A stretch of 64,000 nucleotides of DNA from positions 1,125,001-1,189,000 of the forward strand of contig NZ_JARRCW010000001.1 in NCBI RefSeq assembly GCF_031501865.1, given 5' to 3'. The stretch comes from Pseudovibrio sp. M1P-2-3. Lineage in GTDB: Bacteria > Pseudomonadota > Alphaproteobacteria > Rhizobiales > Stappiaceae. Made by a program: the position numbers and the translations under genes. Positions 1 to 9,600 of the stretch are shown piece by piece. Each line of letters starts with the position of its first letter. The stretch's first letter is position 1. The notes under the pieces were generated by a model that did no database searches, was not told where the DNA came from, and saw only the letters and a program-made list of their open reading frames with translations.

Positions 1-1
1 A

Positions 2-1132
2 CCCATCCTAATAACTGAGAATACTGCGCAAGGAACTTATGAAGCAGCTGTTGCGCAGTGTAAGAGATTTGGCTTTGCCCCGCTTAGTCTGAACCACCTG
101 TCTTTGGGACCAGTGGAAGAAATCGTCAAGCGCGTGGAAACCCTCATCGACCAACGCGATAAAGCCAAAGACCTGGCGCCCGCCTTGCTTGGGGTGACGA
201 CCCAGAAACCCCAGCTGCTTCTTTCTCAGCTCTACCAGACCTATATCGAGCTGGAGCCTGAAAAACTGGCCGCAAAGTCTCCTGAGCAAATTCGCATGTT
301 TCAAGGCTCGCACCTGCGTGCACAAAATGCGTTTCTCAAATTGGTGGGGGATATGGACCTGCGCGATATCACTTGCGATCATACTCTGGCATTTCGCGAG
401 TATTGGCTGGAACAGGTCGCTACCACCGGGAAAAAGAAGGCGACTGCCCATCGCCAGTTTTCTGATCTTGCAGCCATGTACCGGGCGGTGAATAAAAGAC
501 GGCAACTGCAGATGGAGGATGTTTTTGCCGATCTGGCACTGGGCAAGGATGATACCAATGTCCGTCGTCCTTGGCCAGTGGAGGATATTCTAAAAAACTT
601 ATTGGCGATTGGGACATTGGGGGGGCTGACACCACCCCTGCAGGCGCTGGTCTATATTATGATTGAGACAGGGCTGCGCCCCTCAGAGATTTGCGGGTTA
701 ACAGGGAACAATATCCACCTTGACTGTGAGGTCCCTTATGTTTCAATCAAGCCGGAACTGCGCCATTTGAAGACTGACCCTTCATCGCGGGAGATGCCCT
801 TGGTCGGGGTAGCTTTGGAAGCCGTGAAGCTGTTTCCACAAGGGCTTGAGCGCTATTATGATAAAAACAACACGGCAACCACGCAAATCAATCGCTACTT
901 ACGGATCCACAATCTATGTTCTCCCAGTGTGTCTTTGTATGGCCTGCGCCACTCCTTTAAGGACCGTTTGCGGGCGCAAAAGGTAGATGAGGAAATGTGT
1001 CGCTGGCTTATGGGACATGCAACTAACGGATCTCTTTACGGCGAGGGACCGCCCTTGTCACTTAAGCGTGAGGCGCTTGAACGCGTTGCCTTTCCAGTCC
1101 CCGAGGAGTTTCAGCGTTGTTTCTCTCTATAG
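2..1132 (+). CDS. Tyrosine recombinase (site-specific integrase), 5' end outside window
   Basis: DNA breakage-and-rejoining enzyme of the phage-integrase family. The reading frame is open from base 2, so the start lies beyond the left edge; an internal TTG at 104 is not needed as a start. The N-terminal half is a SAM-like core-binding region. The catalytic domain shows box I Arg in ETGLRPSEICGL, a box II of the form YGLRHSF with Tyr in place of the first His, LMGHAT, and a Tyr nucleophile in GSLYGEG. The YGEG ending and lack of extra domains resemble chromosomal or plasmid integrases of alphaproteobacteria. All visible catalytic residues are present, so it may be active. It is convergent with the minus-strand recombinase module and overlaps the small gene ending at 1111 by 22 bases. 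No attachment site is visible. Confidence 0.85.
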   Translation, partial: PILITENTAQGTYEAAVAQCKRFGFAPLSLNHLSLGPVEEIVKRVETLIDQRDKAKDLAPALLGVTTQKPQLLLSQLYQTYIELEPEKLAAKSPEQIRMFQGSHLRAQNAFLKLVGDMDLRDITCDHTLAFREYWLEQVATTGKKKATAHRQFSDLAAMYRAVNKRRQLQMEDVFADLALGKDDTNVRRPWPVEDILKNLLAIGTLGGLTPPLQALVYIMIETGLRPSEICGLTGNNIHLDCEVPYVSIKPELRHLKTDPSSREMPLVGVALEAVKLFPQGLERYYDKNNTATTQINRYLRIHNLCSPSVSLYGLRHSFKDRLRAQKVDEEMCRWLMGHATNGSLYGEGPPLSLKREALERVAFPVPEEFQRCFSL

Positions 1133-1410
1133 TCCGGGAGCAATAAAGGGTGCGTGCTTTGGCTGCGACGTTGTTGCAAGAAAGTGGCTGCCTCCTGTTT
1201 GGTGTCCTCCCGCATGTCTAGTTCAGCTTTGACCTTTTTGAATAAAGGGGCGTAGGCATCGCTGTCATGGACCACCAGCCACGCAAGTACCTCAGCTACC
1301 TTCTGCAATCGCTCACAGGTGAGAGGTGCAGAAGATGGCTGGGGGAGTAGGTCAATCGGCGTGCGCTTTGGACGCTGGCGCCACCGTGAGGGGCGTGTAG
1401 GATCACTCAT
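1111..1410 (-). CDS. Small conserved-type protein downstream of the broken recombinase
   Basis: Predicted 99-residue soluble protein with an Arg/Pro-rich start, then a helical region containing EVLAWLVVHDSDAYAPLF and further charged helix. I do not recognise a named domain. Short proteins of this style follow integrase genes in alphaproteobacterial mobile DNA, so it is probably an accessory part of the same module; this is inference from position. It starts 21 bases after the end of the recombinase frame at 1432, on the same strand, so co-transcription is likely. The ATG at 1410 was chosen over an in-frame TTG at 1428. Its 3' end overlaps the convergent integrase by 22 bases. Confidence 0.5.
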   Translation of the reverse strand: MSDPTRPSRWRQRPKRTPIDLLPQPSSAPLTCERLQKVAEVLAWLVVHDSDAYAPLFKKVKAELDMREDTKQEAATFLQQRRSQSTHPLLLPDYREKQR

Positions 1411-1431
1411 GGAACCGGAGATTGCCAAGCC

Positions 1432-2319
1432 TTACCGCAAATATTCCATGGTAATTTCCGGCCGAAAGTGCCCCATCTCCTGCGATACGGTTTCCAATGC
1501 AAGCTCCCACTCCAGTTTGTGGGTGATTTGCAATTCAAGCATGCGCTCCTGCGCGTAGCTGTGGCGTAGGCCATGGGCTCCTTTCGACTAGCCTAGAGCC
1601 CGTTTGGACGCTTCGGTGAAACTGGAGCTCTAGGCATTGCCGCCGCCAATGTTGTAGTAAGGGAGGTAAAAGACCTCACGGTCTTGTACCTGTTGGGGCT
1701 GCTTCATACGCCGGATTTCCAAGGCTTCTTGCAGATGGTGCGAGACAAGAACAGTGCGTCGCAACCCGCCCTTGCCGGTGACGGTGTACAAGGCACCAGA
1801 GCGGCCGAGAAACTTACTTGGTAATGCAGGCCGATGATCTGGAGGGCATTCCTCGTGAGGACGCAAGGTCATCAACTCATGGGCTCGCAGGCCGGCATGG
1901 TAGGCAAGCCAAGTGCACAACTGATTGTTGTCCCGCTGCGCCTGGGCTACTTGCCTGACTTCCCTATAAGAGTAACTACGGGAGGTTTTATGCGTGGGCT
2001 GGTGTGAGTGGACAAGCAGAAGCTTGTCATTGGCCCTCAACTTATGGCTCACATTGCGCAGCATCATCTGTATGGCCAAGCGTTCTTGGTTGAGGGTGGC
2101 TTGACGTACATGCCGCGCTCGCCATGTCAAATAGGCGTGAGCCTCTTCTTCGGTGAGGTCGCGCAGGGAAAGACCTCTTAGTTTGAGAAAGCTTGAGCCT
2201 GCAATTTGGGTCAGAGCGCCTTCATAGATGCGTACCGAACCAACCGATTTAATCACCGTGCCTTGAAGGTGCTTGATGACGCTGATGGCCTGTTTCCGGG
2301 GGTGGGCAAATTTTGCCAT
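1432..2319 (-). pseudogene. Tyrosine recombinase interrupted by two in-frame TAG codons
   Basis: Second phage-integrase-family protein. The first 229 codons from the ATG at 2319 give the core-binding domain, box I (HAGLRAHELMTL) and the TGKGGLRRT beta strand carrying the catalytic Lys. The frame then meets TAG at 1630-1632 and again at 1588-1590. The same frame continues without shift through box II (GAHGLRHSYAQER), QEMGHFRP and the Tyr nucleophile in MEYLR, and stops with TAA at 1432. Every catalytic motif is therefore present but the C-terminal third is cut off by two nonsense codons. The simplest reading is a decayed gene; the short product would lack the nucleophile. It overlaps the upstream small HTH gene by 71 bases. 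Confidence 0.8.
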
Positions 2320-2518
2320 TTTTCTTGATCCAATCTGAAAGGGTAGACGGAGAAATGGAAACGTGCCGTGCTGTCAGCCATCTGCGGATGGCGGTTTGCG
2401 TTTTCCCTTCAGCCACCATTTTCAGGATTTGGCTTTGATAGGGGAACAGCTTCGATCGCACTCTGATACAGCGCGAGCTTTGTGCTGCATCTGACGGTTT
2501 CCTCGTATGAAGTGTCAT
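2249..2518 (-). CDS. Small helix-turn-helix protein, first gene of the recombinase module
   Basis: Predicted 89-residue protein. The middle (about residues 22-70) has the look of a DNA-binding HTH: FPYQSQILKMVAEGKTQTAI, then a recognition-helix-like segment with SPSTLSDWIKKNGK. The ends are basic or Pro-rich. The ATG at 2518 (MTLHTRKPS) was chosen because sequence further upstream in frame (back to 2737) is low-complexity and Arg-rich without domain character. The gene overlaps the start of the following recombinase by 71 bases, suggesting translational coupling. Function is inferred only: a regulator or accessory DNA-binding factor for the recombinase. Confidence 0.5.
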   Translation of the reverse strand: MTLHTRKPSDAAQSSRCIRVRSKLFPYQSQILKMVAEGKTQTAIRRWLTARHVSISPSTLSDWIKKNGKICPPPETGHQRHQAPSRHGD

Positions 2519-3874
2519 CAAAGTTTCCCTTCTCGTTTCAAATTCAGGTCGTTTGTAAGAACAACTGGCCGGCCGTGTCGGACTCAGCGGCGCGCGAATT
2601 CGAGCACCTGTTCGCCCCACGCTACTCCAGAGACAGTGGGACTGGGGGCCACGTTGTTCTCGTGGTCTTTCGGCAGTATTTACCGCTGGGTCGGCTGCAT
2701 TGCATTCATGACGCAATACGGTTTTCGTTGCCGCCAATTACATTGGCAGCCTCTTAGCTAAGAGATTTTGAGGGCAGTGCCCTCTGTGCCCGCATGCAGT
2801 AAGCAACCCTGAGATCGCTTCTACGAGGCTATATTACGGCGTTCTTTTTTATAAGTTCTTGTAGAACAAGAGCAGCCGTTTTGTACGCCGTCCGAGCAGC
2901 CGAGGTGGCTGTGGGTGGCATTGTATTCGCCAGTCATGGACGGGGGATATCACCACCACAAAAGACTGTGCGTATATCATCTCCCTGCAGCGCATACGCT
3001 GCGAACGAACGAGAGATGAGACTGTAGAGGCCACCTGTGTCTCTTGGAGGCAAGCAGGATTTAGACCTCAGTCATATGTATGCAACATCTGACGCAGAGC
3101 GTTGTGTTGTATCGTTTCTAGCCGAAGCTAAGTTTTAGTTTTGGAGGGTGTTGCGTTCAAGAGCATTGACACCTTGTTCTCCAAAATCCCGGTTTTGGGC
3201 CGGGTCCCCTTATCAACCATCAGTGTGGTTAACTACGTATAACTCCATACTACCTATGGGTATGTGTCAAGGGCACCTAGTAATAATTTACCCGCAGATC
3301 ATTGGTGTGTGGATAACATTTCTAAAAACGGGACGGAGGCTACTTGAAGTACCGCTGGCAAAAATTCGATCGTGTTTTCTCAGGTAACTGAGTTTTCCCT
3401 TTAAATACAGTAGTTAATAATGGTACTTAAATCCTAACACAGCCTATTATATGGGCGCGGACGACGTGGTTGAGATCAGCACGCATAGGATGGACAGATG
3501 AGTGTGGCGGCGCCGAGGAAAACGTCCTGCGAAATAGTGCCAACATTCATAGGCCGCGGTGCGCGAAACACTTTTGTCACTTGAGTCTATACGGCGCCGC
3601 GGTTGGAGGTGAGAAACGCGGCGCGGGTTTGAAGTGGTGCCGTTCGTAGAAACACCGCCATCGTTGTTGGCAGTGCCTAAAGGAGCGCGGCGCGGGTTGG
3701 TGGGGAGCGCCGCGTTATGTGTTCATACGGGCATATTGACCATTTTGTAGAGGGCATAACGTCCGTGGTGATGGTTTGGGCAGGTAAACCGAGGGGGAAA
3801 CTGTGAGAAGGTAGAGTAGAAAGGAGTAGCTGGTTATAAGCTGCGCGTATCATAGGGGGAAATTGAGTCGTGCC
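2519..3874. other. Gene-poor stretch, no supported gene
   Basis: No frame here shows protein-like composition or a known domain. Visible structure: a 14-bp perfect palindrome at 2751-2764 (CTCTTAGCTAAGAG) with a short GC-rich inverted repeat just after it, which could act as a terminator-like element; AT-rich sequence around 3200-3450; and two copies of GCGGCGCGGGTT near 3620 and 3690. The stretch probably consists of decayed mobile DNA between the recombinase module and the IS remnants. Confidence 0.5.
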
Positions 3875-3988
3875 TGAGCCTCTGTCAATGAAGTGGTCCA
3901 CGTTTATGATTAGGAAAACGGAGGATTCGATATGGGAACCAAGAGACCAAAGCCAGAAGAGATTATCGTTAAGTTGCGGCAGGTTGAA
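3875..3988 (+). mobile_element. IS3-family element, left end plus first codons of orfA (remnant)
   Basis: Begins with TGAGCCTCTGTC and continues through GAAGTGGTCCACG, matching the terminal repeat of the complete copy at 48955-50172. It then carries the first 19 or so codons of its orfA ([11 protein letters not shown] and on). Similarity stops near 3988, after the codons for the RQVE motif. This is a truncated copy; the rest of the element is absent. Confidence 0.8.
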
Positions 3989-4046
3989 GGGTAGTGATGG
4001 AATGGATGCCTCTCCCGGCGCATTTCTGCAATACTGAGCAGAGTGT

Positions 4047-4095
4047 AGCTTTAAAACGGTCTCGTTGCGCAGTTATGCGCAGTACATTACCATTA
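4047..4095 (+). repeat. 49-bp direct repeat, left copy (inside istA)
   Basis: Starts AGCTTTAAAACGGTC and ends TACATTACCATTA. It is the same in 48 of 49 positions as 28776-28824, in the same orientation. It is coding sequence of an IS21-type istA. Sequence to the right continues into the istA 3' part, whereas at the other copy the sequence to the left is the istA 5' part. Confidence 0.9.
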
Positions 4096-4547
4096 CCGAT
4101 GGCCAGCGGGTTCTGGCTACGCACAAACGATGCTTTGGCCGCCATCAAAAGTGTTTTCAGATCTGGCATTACCTGCCGCTGCTTAAGTAGCGCCCCGGGG
4201 CTTTATGCAATGGAGCGCCGTTCCGGCACTGGGAAGCCCCTGAGGCTCTGGCCATGATCTGGAAACACTATCGCAACCAGCGTGGTGGGGACCGGGATTT
4301 TGTTGAACTCCTGAGCCTGACTCAAAAACATGGACAAGAGGCCGTGGAAATGGCCTGTGAGTTGGCGTTGGACTATAAAACCACGCAGCTGTCTGCAATC
4401 CTTGCTCTTCTTTATGACCTCACAGAGCCAGCATTGCCAAAACAGATCCCGCTTGAGAGGCAAGATACGCCAGCCCTCCAGATGCCTCCGGTTGCCAATT
4501 GCGGGCAATATGACCTGCTCCTCCAGTCCCCGGGAGAGCACCTATGA
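4047..4547 (+). pseudogene. istA: IS21 transposase IstA, C-terminal part with an in-frame TAG
   Basis: The frame phase-locked to the stop at 4545-4547 reads TLRSYAQYIT-like sequence, then WHYLPLLK, a TAG at 4188-4190, and RPGALCNGAPF and on to NCGQYDLLL. This order matches the tail of IS21-family IstA proteins (…HYLPxLxRKPGALRNGAPF… then an acidic/helical tail and a YD motif near the end). The N-terminal DNA-binding and DDE regions are absent. The nonsense codon replaces a position that is basic in the family. The stop overlaps the istB start as ATGA, the usual IS21 arrangement. Confidence 0.8.
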
Positions 4548-4696
4548 ATGGCCTGATTGAAGAGCTGGGTGAGCTGCGTTTACATGGGATGGCACAGGCG
4601 GCCAAAGAGTTATACCAACGGCACCTGTTTTTGACTCGGGATGAGGATTCCCAAATCACTTGAATTGTGATTCAACATTGGGAAAGGAGATTCCCA

Positions 4697-5212
4697 ATGT
4701 CAGCGATCCCATTGCGCCGAGACTATGATGCTTCTTCGTTACGAACTCTTGCTTGTCAAAGTAAGGATGTCAGGCAGAGCCGCCGCCTTCTTGCTCTTGC
4801 TGCTGTTTATGATGGGTTGTCGCGCTTGGAGGCGGCACGCATGGGCGGCATGGACCGCCAAACACTGCGAGACTGGGTGCATCGGTTTAACGCAGAAGGG
4901 CCGCACGGCCTGTACAATCGTAAGATCCCGGGCCGTGTCCGGTGGTTAAATAAAGAGCAAATGGCTGAATTTGCAGATCTGGTTGAGGCTGGGCCTGATT
5001 TACAACAACACGGCGTAATTCGCTGGCGTCGGCGGGATCTGCAAGGTGTGATCGAGCAGAAGTTTGGGGTCAGCTATAGCGAAAGGGCTATTTCAAGCCT
5101 CCTCAGAGTTCTGGGATTTTCTCGGGTCAGCGTTCGGCCACAGCACCCGGCACAGGACGAGCAAGTTATGGAGACATATAAAAAAACTTCCATGCCCGGC
5201 TTAAAGAAATAA
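4697..5212 (+). CDS. IS630-family transposase, first frame (DNA-binding part), copy 1
   Basis: Predicted 171 residues. It contains tandem HTH regions typical of the IS630/Tc1 family: RLEAARMGGMDRQTLRDWVH is a recognition-helix motif, followed by a winged second domain with VIEQKFGVSYSERAISSLLR. The ATG at 4697 was chosen because AGGAG lies about 8 bases upstream. A seven-A run at 5180-5186 near the end offers a -1 frameshift site that would fuse this product to the catalytic frame. Differs from copies 2 and 3 by an Ile (KIPGR) where they have Ser. Confidence 0.85.
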   Translation: MSAIPLRRDYDASSLRTLACQSKDVRQSRRLLALAAVYDGLSRLEAARMGGMDRQTLRDWVHRFNAEGPHGLYNRKIPGRVRWLNKEQMAEFADLVEAGPDLQQHGVIRWRRRDLQGVIEQKFGVSYSERAISSLLRVLGFSRVSVRPQHPAQDEQVMETYKKTSMPGLKK

Positions 5213-5760
5213 AAGCGCGCTTGCCCTCACAAACATCCATGGAAATCTGGTGGCAGGACGAAGCCCGCATTGGTCAAAAAAACGGGCTCACCAGAAGGTG
5301 GGCAAAAAAAGGAACGAGACCACGGGCTCCCAGCGACGGGCGCTATCAATCAACTTATGTATTCGGGGCCATCTGCCCCGCCCACGGCAAAGGGGCAGCA
5401 CTTGTTTTGCCCAAAGCCAATACCAATTCCATGCAGCTTCACCTTAAAGAAATCAGCCGAACCGTCGCCAAAGGGGCGCACGCAGTGGTCCTGATGGATC
5501 AAGCGGGTTGGCATACAACGGCAAAACTGAAGTTGCCTGATAATATAACCATCTTGCTGCTCCCACCCCGTTCTCCGGAGCTCAACCCGGTTGAAAATGT
5601 TTGGCAGTACTTACGGCAAAACTGGCTCTCTAACCGAACCTTTCAAGACTACCAGGAAATTGTCGATGCCGCCTGTTCCGCTTGGAATAAGCTTATTCAA
5701 CAACCCCACACAATCACATCAATCGGTAGACGAAATTGGGCGCATACAGGTCAATTATAA
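5182..5760 (+). CDS. IS630-family transposase, second frame (DDE catalytic part), copy 1
   Basis: Catalytic half of the transposase, about 190 residues. The DDE motif is visible: Asp in WWQDEARIG, Asp in VVLMDQAGWH and Glu in SPELNPVENVWQ. Upstream in this frame a TAA at 5179-5181 blocks independent entry, and the first good codons lie directly after the A7 run. Expression is therefore most likely by -1 frameshifting from the first frame, as known for several IS630 members; a minor independent start inside the frame (TTG at 5221) is less likely. All key residues look intact. Confidence 0.8.
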   Translation, partial: KNFHARLKEIKARLPSQTSMEIWWQDEARIGQKNGLTRRWAKKGTRPRAPSDGRYQSTYVFGAICPAHGKGAALVLPKANTNSMQLHLKEISRTVAKGAHAVVLMDQAGWHTTAKLKLPDNITILLLPPRSPELNPVENVWQYLRQNWLSNRTFQDYQEIVDAACSAWNKLIQQPHTITSIGRRNWAHTGQL

Positions 5761-6363
5761 GTGCCGTTGGTATTACTGGCAAGCCAGAGGGCGGTGAGCC
5801 TGCCAGAGGCGCTGCGCCAACTCATCCACTGTGAGCGCAGTGAACGACACAAGCGTATTATTCAAAATCGTATGAAAGCTGCCCGCTTTCCCCATCACAA
5901 GGACTTCGCCAGCTTTGACTATGCACTGTGTCCTGTAGAGCAGGCAAAGCTACAAGAGTTGGCCAGTGGGGAGTTTACCACCGCCAAAGCTCAGAATCTG
6001 ATCCTGATTGGCGGATCTGGAACCGGCAAAACCCACGTGGCTTCAGCCCTTGGAACCAGCCTCATTGAGGCGGAGAAGAAAGTGCGGTTCTTTAATACAG
6101 TTGACCTTGTCAATGCGCTGATAAAGGAAGAAAAAGAGGGCAAGGCCGGACGGCTGCAAAAGCAACTTCTCGCTGCAGATTGCGTGATCCTGGATGAGCT
6201 GGGTTATATCCCGTTTCCAAAGTCTGGCGGCGCAATGCTGTTCCATTTGATTGGCAAGCTCTATGAGACAACCTCAATTATCCTGACCACCAACCTCGTC
6301 TTCAAAGAGTGGGTCAAGTTTGAGTGCGTATTGACACACTGCCAGTTGGGACAAAAACCTTAA

Positions 6364-6637
6364 GTATTGGAGGATCTGAATAGGGTTCAGTATGGGAGGG
6401 GGCTGAAACATAGTTCAGTAACGCGGGAAATTTACTACTCTACAAGCGAACAAACGGAAGTCTTTTAGACTATTCATTGTTCGCTCAAATTCTTCCAATT
6501 CCAGTGTTCGTGAGTGCCGTAAGATCATGAGCTTTAGTGAAGTTGCCCTGAAACATGGACGAAGCGCGATGACTAAATTTTCGCGCTTCGTATTGAGGCA
6601 ACTATCTGCTCTTGGTTATCGGGCAGGGGGCCGCCAT
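6364..6637. other. Spacer between the IS21 remnant and the first giant gene
   Basis: No gene is supported. It contains a hairpin (separate entry) downstream of the giant gene on the minus strand and two short GGTTCAGTA-like words near 6388-6422. Confidence 0.4.
6559..6591 (-). terminator. Hairpin downstream of giant gene 1
   Basis: Perfect 11-bp stem ACGAAGCGCGA / TCGCGCTTCGT with an 11-nt loop, 47 to 79 bases past the stop of the giant gene. No clear U-tract follows on either strand, so it may be a factor-assisted terminator or an mRNA-stabilising stem. Confidence 0.55.
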
Positions 6638-9600
6638 CTATATGATGTCATTGACCTCCACTTTTACAGTTCCTGTGTCTCTGTTCCCAGAGGCATCCTC
6701 TACTTCGTAGGTGAATTCCTCGATACCAACAAAGTCTGCATCCGGGGTGAATGTAATGAGGTCCGGTGCCAGTGGGTCTTGTTCGACACTTCCATTGTCA
6801 ACGCCGCTGATATTGAAGATGAACAGATCATCTCCACCTGTACTCGTATCATTAGCAAGAACATTGATATTAACGCTTTTACCGGAGGTTGTTGTTGCTA
6901 AATCTTCTTTGGCTTCCGGGGCTGAACCGGGGTTGCCAACAGTGACATAAACGGTTGCTGTATCCGTTGCGCCATTTGAATCCTGAATGGTGTAAGTGAA
7001 GCTATCCACACCTTCGAAATCGGTGAGAATGAGGAGATACTGAATCTCGGAATTGCTTATTGGGTTGGCGTAACCAGCCATTCCATGTGTGCTAGATTGC
7101 AGGATTAGAGAATCTCCGTCAGGGTCGCTGTCATTTGAAAGGACAGGAATCGTCAGGAACTGTTCTCCCGGAGCAACAGAGGCATAATCATCGACCGCAT
7201 AAGGGACACCATTGGGTGCCTCTCCATCCAAAATGGTGACGGTGGCCGTATCAGTACCTCCGTTTCCATCGGAAACCGTGTAGGTGAAGCTGTCTCGTCC
7301 AAAGTTAGAGTTACTGCCATTTATGTACTGTATTTGCCCCGGCCCCATAATTAGCGCCCTTCCAAATTCGGGCTGAGTATAGCTGGTAAATGTGAGTGTA
7401 TCCTGATCTGGATCACTATCATTGGCAAAGACATCAATTATAGGGTTCGGATATGATGGACTTCCATTTACATAGGATATCTCCACCACATCATCATTGG
7501 CGACAGGGGCTTGATTTTGATCGACCACTGAGACAAGAATTTCTTTGGTGGTTGTACCCCCGCGATCATCGGCGACCGTGTAGGTGATTGTATCCTCTCC
7601 AACGAAACTGTTGGTGGGGGTGTAGGTGAGAGACAAGTCGTTATTGATGATCACCGTTGCACCTGCACTGCTGGTGGCACTGGTGATTGCCATCGGGTCC
7701 CCATCCCTGTCACTGGCGAAAATCGCAAGGTCTAAGGGCTGGTTTCTGAAGGATGTGGCCTGATAGGTCTGCACCTCCGGCGCAGAGTTCCATTCTCCAT
7801 TGAAGTTGTTGTAGCCCTCCTGAGCAAGAAGCTCACCCAGTGTTAAAGTAACGCCATTTTGGAATTGGAAGTTCTCAATCACGTCTTCGTCCAAGCTGTT
7901 CAGCTGGCCGTCATTGTTGCTGTCCGCAAGGCCGTTGGTGATAAACACGCCGTGGTTGTCGCTGAGATCCTCGTAGATGATATTGAGGTCATCTCCATTA
8001 ATGTCCAGCCGCCATAAATCGGTGTTGGCCTGATGGTCGGCGTATAGGCTGCCAAGATGTGCGGTGTCGTTACCGTTGCCGTTATCTTCGATCTCCATTC
8101 TCCACCAACCGGAAAAGTGAACATATCGGTCATCCCCTTCGTTGCCGAAGTAACGATCTATACCCCCATTCCCATTGAGAGTATCATTTCCTTCGCGGCC
8201 AAAGAGGATGTCCCAGCCACCTTTGGTATCAAATTGATCGTCTCCATTGCTGCCGATTACGATGTCCCATGCCGCCTGGCCTTCAGAATCCGACCCATCA
8301 TAGACTTGTGGGGTTCCTCCCTCAGGGTTTGTGCTGATGAATATTTCTCTGCCGCCGATGACCAGTTCATCATCGAGACCGACTTGTGTTACGCCATCGT
8401 TTCCGTCCGAAGTGTCTATGTCTGTGACGTTAATGCCGGTGGTGTCGCCATTGCCGTCTGTTGTCACTGCGAAGCTGTAACCCGTTAGGTAATCACCGGT
8501 TAAAATAACAGGGGGGGCTTCTTCAACAGTTACTGTGACAGAGGCTTGTGAGGCTGATTGACCGTCGGTGACAGAATACTGGAAGGTTTCGGTGCCGATG
8601 AAGCCGGCAGTGGGCGTGAAGGTTACCGTCCCATCCAAGTTCTCAGTGGCAAAGCCGTTGTCCACTCCAGAAACACCAAGCAGGAGAAGATTGTCACCAT
8701 CAAAGTCCAAGTCGTTGGAGAGAACATCTATGGTGATGCTCTGCTCTTCCACAGTGGTTGCACTATCGGAAATGGCGATGGGCACGTCATTCACCGCGGT
8801 CACATTTATGGCGACCGTTGTTTGATCTGTGCCTCCATTTCCATCAGATATCGTATAGTTGAACGATGCTGCTCCGTTGAAATTCAGGCCGGTATCGAAC
8901 GTAACGGTCTGGGCCCCTGCATTCATTGAAACTGCTCCACCGACCGCGCCGGCAACTGTCGCGATCGTGAGGTTGTCATTGTCGACATCACTGTCATTGG
9001 CAAGCAACTCATCAAAGGTGAATGTGAGATCTGTATCTTCAACAATGGTGCGCACTTCCCCGTTTGCATCAGGGGCGTCATTGACGGGTGTAACTGTGAC
9101 ATTGACTGTGGCTGTTGCAGTCTTTCCGCCACTGTCACGGATCGTGTAGGTGAAGCTGTCGTTTCCAACAAAGTTGGCACCGGGTTGATAGACAACGTCA
9201 ATGGCATTTACGAGTGCAACCCCATTTTGAGGATCACTAACAGACAAGATTGTCGGGGTTCCATTGTCCACATCACTGTCATTGGCAAGCACGTCAATGA
9301 ACACCAGTCCATCCTCGGCAACGCTCACCGTGTCATCTAGGGCGACAGGTGCGTCGTTTTCGGCTGTGATTGTGAGATCATAAGCGTAGGTGTTGCTCCC
9401 TCCATTCCCATCGGAGACTGTGTAAGTGAAGTTGTCGGATCCGGAGAAATCAGTCGCAGGTGAGTAAACGAACGTGCCATCCCCGTTCACAGTTATAGCG
9501 CCGTTCGTAGTTCCTGTAGCCAGCGCATATATCACCGTGTCTCCATCACCGTCTGTAGCGGTGGGCAAGGAGCCGTTTATGGTGATGTCTTCAATGGTCG

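Larger units (their letters stand above)
4613..5772 (+). mobile_element. IS630-family element, copy 1
   Basis: About 1160 bp with terminal inverted repeats beginning TACCAACGGCAC, next to TA dinucleotides at both junctions as expected for TA-targeting IS630 elements. It carries two overlapping transposase frames. It is inserted in istB. Near-identical copies occur at 30710-31869 (opposite strand) and 50889-52048. The exact boundary is uncertain by one or two bases because of the TA-rich junctions. Confidence 0.9.
4544..6318 (+). pseudogene. istB: IS21 helper ATPase IstB, split by an IS630 insertion and C-terminally truncated
   Basis: AAA+ ATPase that assists IstA in target selection. The N-terminus (MNGLIEELGELRLHGMAQAA) is encoded at 4544-4612; the IS630-type element then intervenes, and the frame resumes at about 5774 with LLASQRAVSLPEALRQL. 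Walker A is visible as GGSGTGKTH and Walker B as VILDELGYIPF, followed by the sensor-like IILTTNL. After TTNLVFKEW the family's last 50 or so residues are missing, and the sequence runs straight into the element's right terminus. It is therefore doubly damaged and non-functional. Confidence 0.85.
4047..6336 (+). mobile_element. IS21-family element, right half (istA 3' part, istB, right terminus)
   Basis: Contains the C-terminal part of istA, an ATGA-overlapping istB and a candidate right terminus ending ..GAGTGCGTATTGACA near 6336. The terminus resembles, in inverted orientation, the left terminus at 27677 (TGTTGACA.. with a nearby TGACCCAC motif). The left half is missing here; a matching 5' half lies at 27677-28824. 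An IS630-type element sits inside istB. The adjoining 3989-4046 is unassigned. Confidence 0.75.

Noticed and set aside
8-505. Long minus-strand frame over the first integrase
   Set aside because: Antisense to a well-supported tyrosine recombinase and without a domain.
1588-4190. Recoding of TAG as a sense codon in this organism
   Set aside because: Other intact genes here end in TAG (for example the integrase at 1132 and the flavoprotein at 27584), and the TAG-bearing frames are all mobile-element genes, so decay explains them.
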